A stretch of DNA of 64,000 nucleotides from Erythroxylum novogranatense (GCA_029891385.1 CM057230.1:53795414-53859413), one strand, 5' to 3'; counted from the first letter of the stretch, positions 47,724-60,700 are shown. Translations and numbers: made by a program. Notes: generated from the sequence alone by a model not told the origin.

Positions 47724-49882
47724 GAAAATTAAGTTATTTATGAGATTGAATTTGAGTGTATTAGTTTAGGTCGAATTTTTGAAATTGGAGATTTTAGAAA
47801 TTCTGATTTTAGAAAGCTTGGAAGTATGATGTTTATGAATTTCCGATAGTTAATTTTGGGAATTTCGCAATTTATGATGTGGAATTTGGATTTTATGGCT
47901 TAGGTCAATTTTAATTTGGAAGAATAAAGGAAGCGTTGGTCAAATTGATGATCGGGACGAATTCCTAGCGTCATTTTGAGGTGGGTAGCATATTTATATT
48001 TTGATTTATAGGCAATATACGAACTTTCAAAATGAAAGAAAGCAAAAGTTTGGATTTTGATAAATTATTGTAAACGTTTGAAAATAAGAATTGATTAAGA
48101 ATTTTGAAATTTTGATTTCAATTGTTTTCTAAAAATTATTATAAACTTAAATTCATTGTTTTAAATGATTTGATATATGGATAAAATTTCGAAAATGCAT
48201 TTGTTGTGTATGCATTGACAAATTATGCAAATTGTTGCATCGATTGTTTGAATAAATTAAATTATATGAAGTATTTGAATTGTGAGTGTGTTTGTGTTCG
48301 TGTTTTGAAAAAGTGCCTTGGACAATTTGAAAGTTTCAATTCGAAATATGTGTTATGTGGGTTTGGTAGGTCCTTTGTGAGTCGTCACTGTCTATTTGTA
48401 TAGCCTTCTCCCACTGCCCGCTAGTGGCACGAAGCTCGATTCGGACTCCCTCCACGGCTACAATGGACCGCTATCGCGGACTGATTTGTGTTGATCTTTG
48501 CGGTATAACCCATGAACACACTGGTGGGAAATGCTAGCCAGTGTGGGGTCCAACATTAAGAAAGTGTAGTACATTCTGTTTGGACCGAACCAGACCATTC
48601 TGATATGTTATGTGTTTTAATTTGTTCTGTGTGCTGCATTCATGTTTAAAATTGAGGAATAAAAAGTGAATTTTGTTATGAAAAGTTTGAAAAATTGAAA
48701 GGTTTGAGGAAACCGTTTTGAAAAATTACAAAGTTTGAAAAATTAGCCCTTTTGGCAAAAAGCTTATGAAAAATTGATTTCTGCTTATTTGTCGATTTAT
48801 AAATGTGTTATCCACGAGCTTCCGAGCTCACCCCCCTTTCATCCCCATCTCCAGGTTTCGAGCAGGAGATCGGATGAAAAAATGTGAAGACGTTTGGTTC
48901 GTTTTTGCATCGTTTGCATTGTATTATGAATTGAGATTTGAAATATTTTGTAAATGGTGTGAATTATCGTTAAGTACATGATTATAATGCATTTCGAGCA
49001 TGTATTTTCGAATGTATGAAGATTATGAATTAATGTATGAGAGTATGAGATTGCATATGGAATTGTGTATGATTATGATGATGTAAGTAAATTATGGGTT
49101 GTATATAAGTGAATTTGAGATATGGATGTTTTCGATGATGTTTGAGAATTATTGGAGTGTTAGGTATAGATATGTGTTTCTGCCGGTGTTTGGATTCCGG
49201 ACGGGGAGTCCGATGACTTTGTGTGATTCTGAATTTTGTGAAGTATATTTTACCTTTGCAGGAAATTTTGGGATAGGATAAATGCACCGTTATCTTTAAA
49301 ATTTCGATAAAATTAGAATAAAAAGAAATTTAAGATTTGTATGGATAAGTAAGAATATGATCAGACTTAGAGTTCTGCATGAGAATGATTTTCCAAAAGT
49401 GGAATTTGGTTGTGTGATTTGAATGAGGTTGACTAATGAGGTAAGAAATGAGAATTAAAAAAAATTATTATACCGGAATTTGGATAGTCTAGGTTTTCCA
49501 ACGCGATTATGTTCATTCGATAAGTTTTCTTTGATTATTGTTTCCGGATGTCGGATGTGTTCTGCTTGATTTCGTTTCGCTTCGAAATCTATTCATTTGA
49601 TTCGATTAGTTATTGCTTCCGCTTTCATTTGCTTCCGTTTCGATTCTGTATTCGCTTCGCATTTGCTTTGCTTCCGCTTGCGTTGTGATTCGAGTTAGTG
49701 TTTGCTATTGGCTTCCGCATTTTGTTTCCGCTTTCGTATTTCTAATGCACAATTTTTCTGAGTATTTCATTTCGCTCCGATGATGCGATTTGTATTCCGA
49801 TTAGCGATTTCTCGCTTTTCGATTTTCCGTCTTTCCGTTCCGTTTTTCGGTTAGGATCCGGTTCTCGGATCGGGTCCCAACA
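47724..49882 (+). repeat. 5'-truncated second LTR of element C
   Basis: Corresponds to 45490-47658 of the first LTR. The upstream 2.4 kb and the polypurine tract are missing. The join lies at GTATAAG/AAAATTAAG. Ends GGGTCCCAACA at 49882. Confidence 0.85.
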
Positions 49883-50299
49883 CATGTGCATTCATGCATA
49901 AAGGCATGAGCAGATAATGACAGTCGTGACCGGAGCAGCCAACGTATTTCAGAGCTTTAAGCTCAACGCATCAGAGCTTCAAGCCCAACGTATTACAGAG
50001 CCACTTGCTCACTGTATCAGGGCATATCTCGCCCAACATATTCAGAGCCACAGGCTCAACGTAATGTGCCCGTTACTGGGACAGTTCAGGCGCACGGTCA
50101 CAACAATAAAATGGAAATGGAAAGTGTCACATGTGCATTGCATATATGAATGATTAAATGTGAATGGTGTTAAAAGCAAAATGCCTATAATTGTGAAATG
50201 CCAGTGCATGTGATATTTCTGAAAGGGATAAATTTGTCATATGTTGTGAATTGTGTGAATATGCATGAGTTGAGTGAACCATCAATGATGGTTTCTCAC

Positions 50300-50343
50300 T
50301 GAGTTCGCAAAACTCACCCAAAAATTGCATCTATTTTTCAGGT
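50300..50343 (+). promoter_or_regulatory. Stem-loop and acceptor-like site, LTR B
   Basis: TGAGTT-CGCAA-AACTCA (50300-50316), ACCC, then CATCTATTTTTCAG/GT with CAG ending at 50341. Confidence 0.5.
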
Positions 50344-50705
50344 CTTGAAGAATACCCCGGTTGACACGGGCGTATGTCTACTGTAGACAAGTGAAGGATA
50401 GAGGTCGGGATCAGTTTGCGTCTGCAGTAGTGTATTTTTATTTTCTGATATTCTGTATTATTGATTAAGTTAGTTTGTAAAGTCAACAGACTGGAATTAA
50501 TTGTATTTATGAAAAGGGCCCCAAGGCCATTGAATTGGTTATAATTGTTTTCCACGTATGTTATAATATGTATGTGTGTGTATGCGTTAAAAAAAATTAT
50601 ACTGAGTTTTTGGACTGAGTGATGTGGCACGTTACCCTCGCGGGACACGAACTCGGATATCACCATCGATGTCAGGTTCGGGTCTTGCGGGAGTGGGGTG
50701 TTACA

Positions 50706-53526
50706 TTTAGGTGGTATCGAGCCCAAAGAATACTGAATGTATCTGGCACGATCGAGACATAGGTTAAGTTGCATGCATTTGAGTCGTGTCGTTGCAGACT
50801 GTGGCAACTGATCCCTAGGCTGAGTCGCACAAGAATAAATCCTATGTGTGTATACGTGTTAAGTGACTAAGTAAGAAAAAAATGAGACTGTATTAGAATG
50901 TGAAACCAGGAAAGTATATGGGTAATTAAGAAGGGGGAAAAGGAAAAATGAATAATGAGATGTATGTTATACTGTGATTATAAACCCTCGAATTTGGTAT
51001 TAGTATAACTATGTTGGCATGGGTTAATTGAGGAAAGAAACGATATCAAAAGGAATCGGGGGATTTAAAGTGGCAATATTACAGCGAAAGAAAACGAACA
51101 TTTCTACAGCATGGAGAGATCCACTATGAATATGAGAAACACATTGGTTAAAGCATGCCTATGTGCGAGTAAAAGTTCGAGATGATTAGGGAATTAGAGT
51201 TGTGACTCGTATATTCAATGAAATAGGGATAATTGGAACTGAGTAAAAAGTATATGGTCCGATCAGGTAAATAGGGATTCACTACATTTGTGTTAGTGGA
51301 TATCATAGATGAGGATGATAGCGAGATTAGAATGAGATCAATATTGTACCGTAATGGTCTGCTTTAAACAAAAAAAAAAGCGAAGTGATTCTAAGGTTAG
51401 AAAGAGATAGAAATGGTGAGATGAAAGTGTACAGATGAACTGAAGTGGACTCATGAGCACATGAGTAGGGACCAAAATGGTTATGTGAATACGTGTAAAT
51501 AAGTATAAAGGGATTTTCGGAGAAAAGAAAGACTGGAAATTTTTACTGCTAGTGCATCGGAAAATTCTGGATTGGTTGAATATAGGTATAGGAAACGGAA
51601 ATGGTAAATGGATGGATAAATAGAGAGAGATACAGTGTATTTGTATTAATGATTTTACCGTGTTTTGGGTGATGTGCTCCCGAATGTCCTATCAATGTGA
51701 ATACCCTATCGTGGATTGTTTGACGAAAATAAAGAGAGATATAGCAATAATACGATGACATTGTATAAGCCAAGTGAATATGACTTTAAAAGGTCAAGCT
51801 GATACATAAATGATATGGGAATGAAGCTAGGAAAAAAAAAGAAACAATGATAGTGATATATGAAAAAAAAAAGTTGTCGCATTTAAGTCGATTTACCGTT
51901 GGGAGTATCTATTGGACAGTAAAGTTGATCATGATTAATGAAATGTATGTGAAAGATACATGGAAATCATAGAGGAGATGATCGGTGAATGATTAGAGTG
52001 GCTATAAGTGTAAAGTTCCTAATGGGTTAAAGTAAGACATAAGATGACTGAATGTACCTTTATGAGAGGAAATGAAAAAAAAAGTATATATTATGGCATC
52101 AGTCCTCTATTTGAGGATTAGCATAAATGGAAAGGAGTTTTATGGATGTCTGAATTGTATAGGTTACTAATTGGCTTCCGGATAAGATGAAATAAGTTCT
52201 GGTGAGGTGTAGATTACGGAATAAGAGTTAAAGAAAGTGTTTATGTGACTGTCACGTGGAACCTTAGCGCAAAGACTGTTCTGATCTTTAAATTATGGCA
52301 TAAAATTGTTCTGATTGAGATAGTGCGTATAGTTGAGAATGATTGAAAAGTAATTAGGGACACTAATTGGCTGATGAGACTTTCGTGAACAGTATAATGA
52401 TGGTAGCAAGACTAATGGTCAAACGAAAAGAAGTACGGACGAAATCAAAAGTGAAATTGAGTCATATCTCAAGAGGAAATTGAGATATAACAAGTGAAAT
52501 ATACGACTGAGGTTATCTGTATTGTGTGTACCGAAATATAAAGTATCCAACTACGTAAGTGGAATTTTAATTTGAGGTGATTCTATTGCAATGTGAAGTG
52601 AATAGATCTCCATATGTGATGCAAAACTGTTGAGAAATCTTGATTTGAAACTAAGAAGAAAATAGTCTCGAACTGCGAAGTGAAATACTCAAATAAAGTG
52701 GAATTTATGGAAGTCCAAGTACGGATGACTAGGTATTGGCATATGTTGATGTGAATGACAGGAAATAAATTGAAAAGAGAAAATGAGTAGAGACAAGAAG
52801 TCCTAACAAGAGGCAAAGACCAACAGTGAGTCGAGATGCTTGTGATGAATGAAACAAAGGAAAGGGCTTAGGAAAACTGCATGGGTTAGCTGAAGTGGAT
52901 CAGGATCGGACAAATGAACTAGAATTAAATGCATAAATGCATAAATAACAGTGAAATGTCAAAGGAGAACTGAATTGGAACTCAGAATCAATGAGGCATG
53001 GAGGATAAATGAATTAGGTGATTGCACGGAGAGAAGTGTCACTGTGTTGGTACCAAAGAAAAAGTGAGGTGTCGAAAACGAGATAAAAGATTTTTGTGTC
53101 AATATCACCTTGACTAGGTGTACTCAGAATTGGAAAAAAAGGGTGTAAATGAAACATGAATGAGTCTGTATGTTACTGGAGAAACAAGTATTGGATTAAT
53201 AAAACGTGATAAGTGGACAGGTTCGGAAATAATGATCTGAACTAAAGGTAGTGTTTACTCTGAAAACGGCAGGTAAGATAGGTAAGATAGTGAAAAAGCC
53301 AATTCACAGCCTTATTGAGTCCGGTTACTGTGATGAGTGATAAGGTGTTAGCCAAATAAGTGATTGAAAGAATGACTGAGATTATTTACTGTGATCGTGC
53401 GAAAAGTGAGTCATTGAGTGACAAAGCGTATGGGAAATGTAGGGACATATGATAACTGTCGTAGTGAACCATCGACTGAGAATTTCGAGGACGAAATTGT
53501 TATAAGAAGGGGAGAATTTCTAAAAT
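50706..53526 (+). other. Internal region of element B, no intact ORF
   Basis: Starts TTTAGGTGGTATCGAGCCC, a degenerate tRNA-Met primer site. The 2.8 kb are purine-rich and full of stops in all plus-strand frames. A weak RT-like phrase is near 53050, but I cannot confirm it. Near the end GAGAATTTCGAGGACGAAATT (53478 onward) encodes ENFEDEI, the Gypsy pol tail, followed by a polypurine tract. The expected LTR start does not follow. Confidence 0.65.
53478..53516 (+). pseudogene. pol: Gypsy pol tail and polypurine tract (element B)
   Basis: ENFEDEIVIRRGE is encoded at 53478-53516. It overlaps the polypurine tract AAGAAGGGGAGAA, the usual 3' end arrangement of plant Gypsy elements. Everything upstream of the motif is too decayed to annotate. 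Directly after it, sequence homologous to 38.93 kb begins instead of the LTR. Confidence 0.65.
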
Positions 53527-53670
53527 TGGTCGAGATGACATAACATTTTCTAAAAATATCCAAATGCCTTCGTTCTTATGCCATTTGAAAGATAACATCA
53601 AGATCTACAACTCGTATTAGAGGCCTCAAAATTGGTCAAAATCACAATTTTCTCAAGGTGACCCGTAGCT

Positions 53671-53828
53671 GTCCGTTTAACGGACACATACGGCCCAAAA
53701 TGTTCCAAATCATCCGAGTAGGTCCGTTTAACGGACATCCGTGTCCTTCTAACGGACATAAGCAAGGGAAGAAGTCCTTTTGACCCGTAAAGGTCCGTTT
53801 AACGGACTCACATGTCCATTTAACGGAC
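53671..53828. repeat. Palindrome cluster, second copy (GTCCGTT T AACGGAC)
   Basis: Counterpart of 39060-39217. The degenerate third copy is repaired at one position here (GTCCTTCTAACGGAC versus GTCCTTCTAACGAAC). Confidence 0.9.
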
Positions 53829-54410
53829 ATGCGTTTTTCCAAAACCCCTTCAACCATTTTTCCAAAGCTTCCTCCATCAAAACTAACGTCATAAACACTT
53901 ATTATCTTCACATATTTACTTATTCCATGGCCTAATCACTTCATAACTATGCAAGCAACAAAATCAATTCATGAACTTCTCAAATCTCAACTAAATTGGC
54001 TCATCCAAACTACAATTCTCAAATATGCATCAAAGCTGTCACTAACATCAATCTTATATAACATCATAACTTGTATCAACTATAACTCTTAACTCCGATC
54101 TCGAAAACTCGCATATTTAGTCTCGTTGGAAAGATAAAAGATCAAGCTACAACTTCAAAGAAGGCAACTTTGGCCAATTTTATTTCAATCATTCCTTAAT
54201 TTCCCTTAAATCAGCATACACATTTTTATCTACATGCAAAAACTCAACATTCATGCTAACTTCACTTTCTTAATTGCAAAACATTTATAATAATTCAACT
54301 ATCATTTTGAATTTATCCAAATCTCAACCTCAATTCATATGATTTCTTACATTCCATATCATCTTGTCATTTAAAATCTCTTGCTTTTCCATAAGATCTC
54401 ACATATATAA

Positions 54411-54720
54411 TGTAGCACCCCACTTCCGCAAGACCCGAACTCGATATCGATGGTGATATCCGAGTCCGTATCTCACGATGGTGGTATGCTAGAGCAATCA
54501 AAACATTTTCAAAACTCAGTAATACATTTTTCTTTTTTGAAACCAATCCAGTGCGCGAAAACCAGTACCCAATTTGGGGCCCGCGATACGAAAACATTTT
54601 CAACCAAAGTACTATTTCAGTAATCAAATTACAATACGGCACTAATCAATTGGGCCCTCTGTCATAACAGTACACATATGCGGAAATACAAATTTACATA
54701 TAAATCATAAAGACTCAAAT
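54411..54720 (-). repeat. LTR G fragment, second copy
   Basis: Counterpart of 39800-40106; begins TGTAGCACCCCACTTCC. Confidence 0.8.
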
Positions 54721-57700
54721 TGTAACATCCCACCCCCGATAGGAAGGGTAAAATAGTAAATTTGGCATAGGATGAGATGTATTGGATTAAATTAGGACTG
54801 TTCATGCATAATAGGATTGGTACACAGTATCATCTGTGCACATGAAATAACTGTACATGCATACATGATATTCCCGGTTTTCGTGCCTAATGTAATTCTA
54901 TTGTGATTAACGTGGTTATTGGGTTTGAAAAATTATTCTGAGTGAGCCAGTGAGTGTTTTATATTTTAAGGGATTTTCAGGAATTTTTCTGAAATTTTTC
55001 GGAGAAAATTCCCGGACCGAAAAAAAATCGTCAAGTGGCGAACCGGTCGATTTTTGGTAGCGAAAATTGCTACCTAATGGCACTGTCATATTGGGTATAT
55101 TATTTTGGAATTGAAATTAGGGTCATTGGATTAGAATGAGTCAAATCGTAGTAGGATTTCTAAATCCTATCCATCATTTTGTTTTATTTCTATTTTGTCT
55201 TTTTCCCCAATTTTATGACAAGTGTCTTGATGACACTTCATCAACACATTAAAGACTTGTGATTCTCGATTCTTCTTCTTTAAAACTCATGAAAGATGAC
55301 TTTCCTCCTATTTTTCCTTAGCCAACCGAAATTCTCTTCATCTTCTTCCTTTGTTTTCTTTTCTCCATGGGTTTCTCCTTCTTTAAGTGTTATCTTCCTC
55401 CAAACTCAAGAGCTCACTTTCATGCATCTTGCTACCTTCTTACCTTGAAGATCACCATGCATAGGATGGAAAAGAAGTAAAGAAGTAAGGTAGTTGGAAA
55501 AATTAAAGGCTTAAAGAGGTGGAGTTGGAAGCTTTAGGTAAGATGATGGTTATGTTTATGTTTTACTTATGGTTTTAATGCATGAATTTATAAGAAAATG
55601 ATTGAAAATAGGTACTGAAATTTATGGATATATATTGACATGAAGGTCTTGATGACCTATTGGCTCAATTCTTGTGTTATTAGGACGCCTATGCATGTGG
55701 AATTGGTATTGGAAGTGTTAGGAATTGATTTGAGATGAAAACTGGAAAATGGATTTTTGACCTACTGTACTGTTTTGAGCATAACTTATTGTGTGGTTAT
55801 GAAAATGAGCCGAGGTTTGTGCCCAATTAAACTTTGGCTTGTTGGCTACAATTTTGTGTGAAATAGGTGTTGTCTAATTTTAGCATTAAGAGGTTGAAAT
55901 TTGGCATGGAAAGTTACTGTTAAGGTTACTGTGAACAGTAACCGAACCAATGATCTACTAGTTTTGATGATTTTTCTAAATTAATTGAGAGGGAGTTAGG
56001 GAAAATAGCCTTCATGAAAGTTGAAGCCTATATTGTTAGCTTTCCATTGCCACTGATTTTGCAATTTTTCAATATGTACGTTGGGAGTTATGAACTGTTA
56101 ACTATTGATTGATTTTGGACATGGTGGGGAAACCTAGCCTAAGTGTCAGATTTGCGAGTATTCTGATTGGAAGCAATTTTAGCAATTTCTGTGAATTGAA
56201 TTAGCTTGAGTGATCTTATGAAGAGTTATAGAGGAAACATTTATCGTAAAAATGGTATATAGCATGTAATTTTTGGAGGTCAGATTTGGGAGTTATGAAT
56301 TTTCAAACACTGAACCTGCATTAGGTTATTAACTTCCCTGATCAGCAGAAAATTGTATAACAGTTTTGAATTGGTTAGAGATGGAATTGGCTCTTAAGCT
56401 CTTCATGAAACTTGAAGTATGTGGTTTTATCTTTCCAATGATATAACGTAGTGATTTTTTTGACTTGTTTACAGGGAGTTATGCTTGATAGAACATTACT
56501 GTCCAGATTTGGTGATTTCTGGGGCAGCATCATTGATTGAATTATTTAACCTAGTTAGCAATTGAATTTGATTTTGGGTTGTTCATGAACGTTGTTTATA
56601 ACATTGGGATATTTCTGAGCATATTTATTGTGTAATTTTTGACTAAGGAACTGGAAAGTTACGGATTTTATAAACTGTTGCACTGTTTTGACAAATGTTG
56701 CACTGTTTTGAGGGGCATTGTGAGGGCAGTAACTTTGATTGCATTTTTGACACCCTTGGAGGTGAAATTGGCTTTTGTGTCCCCATGAAACTTGTAAAGC
56801 TCTCTTTTCTCTATAAAATAGACACCAAGTTTGTCCAATTTGGAGTCCGGAGTAGGGAGTTATGGCCTGTGTAAGTTGGGATGTCGAAGGACGTTGTTTC
56901 AGATATGCTATTGTATAGCATAAGTCGACTTGCACCCCATATAAGTCAACTTGTACATACACAGTAGCATAAGTCGACTAGGATTCTTAAGTAAGTCGAC
57001 TAGGATCATATATTTTCCTTCTTTTGCTCATAACTTTTCCGTCTGACATCCGATTGACCTGATTCTTGAAGCATCGGATTTGTGAGACATTGAATTTCAT
57101 TTCATGAGAAATAGGGAATTTTTGGACGAGAAATTGATGGGTGTTCGGGAAATGGGTATTTAATTACTGTTTTATTTAATTGGGGACCTATAGAGGTCCA
57201 AATTGAGCGCCGTCAGTGCCATTAGATTTCTATTTTTTTTAGACAGATTATATGATGGAAAATATTGGATTAAGGCCGGGAATATCATGAACATGCATTG
57301 TGCACCTTCTAAGTGTTACATGTGCATTCTAAAATAGTTCTAATTGAACAATTGATAATGTTTATATACTGTCACTGTTATAGAGTCACACTTGGAGCGT
57401 CGGTCCATCGACGTCACTGAGACTTCTAGATTTTAGCTCGGAAGTACAGGTGAGTAACCTAGTTGGTTCCTCAACCTTTATGTGTTAATATTACACGCTT
57501 ATGCCATGTGGAGATAATGGAGGGTTTATGTGTTTGATTTGATTGATTTCGGACCACAGGTGTTCGAATTATTGGAATGTGATATAGAAGTGCTATTTGT
57601 GTGTACTGTTTGTAAATGCTTCAATGAAATTATTGTGAAAATGTTTATGACTGAATACCGGACTAAAGGTCCGAAGTAATGGGAAATGGGACACTGAAAT

Positions 57701-57734
57701 GTAAACTGACTGTAAAATGTAAATTGGGACATGA
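54721..57734 (+). repeat. LTR B first part, second copy
   Basis: Counterpart of 40107-43102, beginning TGTAACATCCCACCCCC and broken at the same base by element C. At about 55915-55945 it keeps an in-line stretch (GTTACTGTTAAGGTTACTG) that is rearranged in the first copy (41304-41330). Confidence 0.85.
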
Positions 57735-60700
57735 TGTTGGACCCCGATCTTTGAGTGAAAATTTGAATTATGAAAATGAAATTTAAGGAGTGCTTTGTGT
57801 ATGTCTTGTATAAGAGATGACTTAAAATTTAAAGAATATTGAGAAGAAAAGAAATGATCTGATTTTGATATCTTTGGGGTTTTGAGTGGATTGGTATGGT
57901 TTATGAAATTAAGTGGATGAGTTGATTGAAATTAAGTTGAAAATCATGACTAAAAAGAGAAAGTGTGAAAATATGAAAAATTGTGAAATAGTTGACTTTT
58001 TGGCCTTTGAAAGTTGACTTTTGATTTAGGCATAATTTGAGAAAATGGTCTTCTGAAAACTTGTAGAGTACGTAAAGAGCTTTCTGTAGCCATAAAGTTT
58101 GTAATTTTTGATATCGGAGTGAAAGTTATGATCAGTGAAAGTTTATGTGTGATAGGGTTGACTTTTGACTTTAATTATGATTGAAACTTTGACTGAGAAA
58201 TTAACCTAGTTAGAGGTTAATTGAGCTTTGATGTTCTTCATGAAAATTTAAGGATTTGTTTTGACCTTTATTTCGATATAAAGTATGCAATTTTTCGATC
58301 TCGGAATAATAAGTTATGATTTTTACAAGTTTATATTGTGGTTTTAGCATGATTATTAGAGGATAGTATCTTTGACCGGAAAATGGACTCCCGTAGGAGT
58401 CAAATTGATTCTTATGTCCTTCGTGGAAGATGTAGAGCTTCCTTCAAGCTTTCTATAGAGACTAAGTTTGTCAAAATTGGAGTTCGGGATTAAGAGTTAT
58501 GAATTTTGGAAGTTTTGGATTTTTATGTGAAAAAAAAAAAAGAAAAAAAGAGAGGAAATTTGTTTTATCCCCGTCACTAGGGCGACGCATCGCCCTAGCG
58601 ATGGCGAGTGTTTAGCTCACGTCACTAGGCGACGATCGCCAGAGTGATGGCGATGCGTTCCGCCCGCGTCGCCAGGGCGACCTCGCCCTCACGACGCCGT
58701 TTTGATTCTTTGGTTTTCTTGACTTTACTTTCTCAAATCCGACCTGTGTTCACTATTTTGCTTATATCTCTTCCGTCCGACATCCGATTGAGTTGATTCT
58801 TACTGCGTTGGATTCCTAAGACAATTATCTACATCCTCATAGAAATTTGTGAATTTTTTAGATTAAATTAATTGTGATTAATTTAATCAAATTGAGTCGG
58901 GAAATTTTCCGAACATGGTTCAGTATTTTGTAAAATTTGGGATTTGTAGAGATCCGATTGAAGTGATTCTTTAGGCGAAATAAAGATAAGACAAGGGGCT
59001 ACAAATCATATGAAGAAATGAAATGTCAATTTTGCCCCTAAGACTTTTAATTTCTGAATTTAAGTTCAGATTAGGGTGTAAATTTTGGATTTGAAACATC
59101 TGAGAGTATTTTGAGCATAACTTTTGATCTGGGAATCAAAATGAGGTGATTCTTGTTTTGAATTAAACTAGAGACATAAGGCTATAATTGTTATGAAGAC
59201 ATTGAGTTTCAATTCTAAGATTAAGAATGTAAACGTTTGGATGGAAATAATCGTATATGAAAAATGTGTTAGATTATGGATATTCCCGAACTGTTTTGCG
59301 CATAACTTTTGGTATAGTGATCCGAATTGAGCGCGGTTGGTGGCGTTGGATTTGTATGATTGAGAGGAACATTTCTCTAGAAGGAAGTTTGGACAAATTC
59401 CTTCAACTTGATAGTGCGAGTCAACCCGCAAGTAAGCATGACTTTAAGCTTTGAATGGAGGGTAAAATGGTCATTTAACCATCATTTAATGAAACACACT
59501 TGAGGGATGTCGTTTTGAGCAATTAAAAGCCACGAAAGTGGCTGGGAATTTCATAAGAAAAGAAAAGAAAATAAGAAGGAGAAGAAGAATGAAGAAGTTT
59601 CGGTTGGGAGAAAAGAAGAGGGAGAAAGGTAAGCTTTGATTTTTCTACTTATTTCTTAAGGCTTTTGGGATTTTTCCAAGATGGAAAAGAGTGGAGAATG
59701 ATGAGAGCTTCCTAAGGAACCAAGAAAATTCGAATTTGGTGGAGAAATGAGGTCAGAGAAAATTTTCAACTATGAGTTTTTGTTGAGTTTTTGATTGAGA
59801 AATATAGATAATGATATGGGTTTGTGATTTATGAAGTTGATTTTGATATATATGTTTTAGGTTGGGTTTAATTTTGGATGGAAATTTGATTTAGGTTTAG
59901 GCTTAATTTTATAATTAAGAATTTTGTGAAATTTTGGTGTAGAATTATAGATAATGATATAGGTTTGTAGAATATGAGGTTAATTTTAAAGAAATTGTAT
60001 TTTATGGTATTGAATTTGGATAAATTGGTTTAGGCCAATTTTAAGATTTGGGAAATTTTGAAATTGAGGATCTAGATATTTTGGAATTAGTGTGAATTGA
60101 TGAATTGTGAAGTTAGTTTTGAAAATTAAGTTATTTATGAGATTGAATTTGAGTGTATTGGTTTAAGTCGAATTTTTAAAATTGGGGATTTTAGAAATTC
60201 TGATTGTAGAAAGCTTGGAAGTATGATGTTTATGAATTTCCGATAGTTAATTTTGGGAATTTCGTAATTTATGATGTGGAATTTAGATTTTATGGCTTAG
60301 GTCAATTTTAATTTGGAAGAATAAAGGAAGCGTTGGTCAAATTGATGATCGGGACGAATTCCTAGCGTCATTTTGAGGTGGGTAGCATATTTATATTTTG
60401 ATTTATAGGCAATATACGAACTTTCAAAATGAAAGAAAGCAAAAGTTTGGATTTTGATAAATTATTGTAAACGTTTGAAAATAAGAATTGATTAAGAATT
60501 TTGAAATTTTGATTTCCGACTGTTTTCTGAAAAATTATTATAAACTTAAATTCAATGTTTTAAATGATTTGATATATTAATAGAAATTTCTGAAAATGCA
60601 TTTGTTGTGTATGCATTGACAAATTATGCAAATTGTTGCATCGATTGTTTGAATAAATTAAATTATATGAAGTATTTGAATTGTGAGTGTGTTTGTGTTC

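Larger units (their letters stand above)
43103..49882 (+). mobile_element. Nested LTR-only element, TGTTGG family (element C)
   Basis: A complete 4.56-kb LTR, 65 bases of internal leader, and a 5'-truncated second LTR. Flanks are CATGA (43098-43102) and CATGT (49883-49887), consistent with a 5-bp target duplication carrying one mutation; LTR A shows the uninterrupted target. No gag, pol or polypurine tract remains. The same structure occurs in the duplicated copy. Confidence 0.8.
40107..50705 (+). repeat. 5' LTR of TGTAACATCCCACC family, interrupted (LTR B)
   Basis: Two parts, 40107-43102 and 49883-50705, total about 3.8 kb, separated by nested element C. It starts TGTAACATCCCACCCCC and ends GGGGTGTTACA, with inverted ends TGTAACA/TGTTACA. 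LTR A confirms that the two parts belong together. Landmarks: GTAAGA splice-like site (40924), palindrome cluster (42278-42375), double hairpin (about 50276-50316) and CAG/GT at 50341. A degenerate primer site follows at 50712. Confidence 0.8.
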
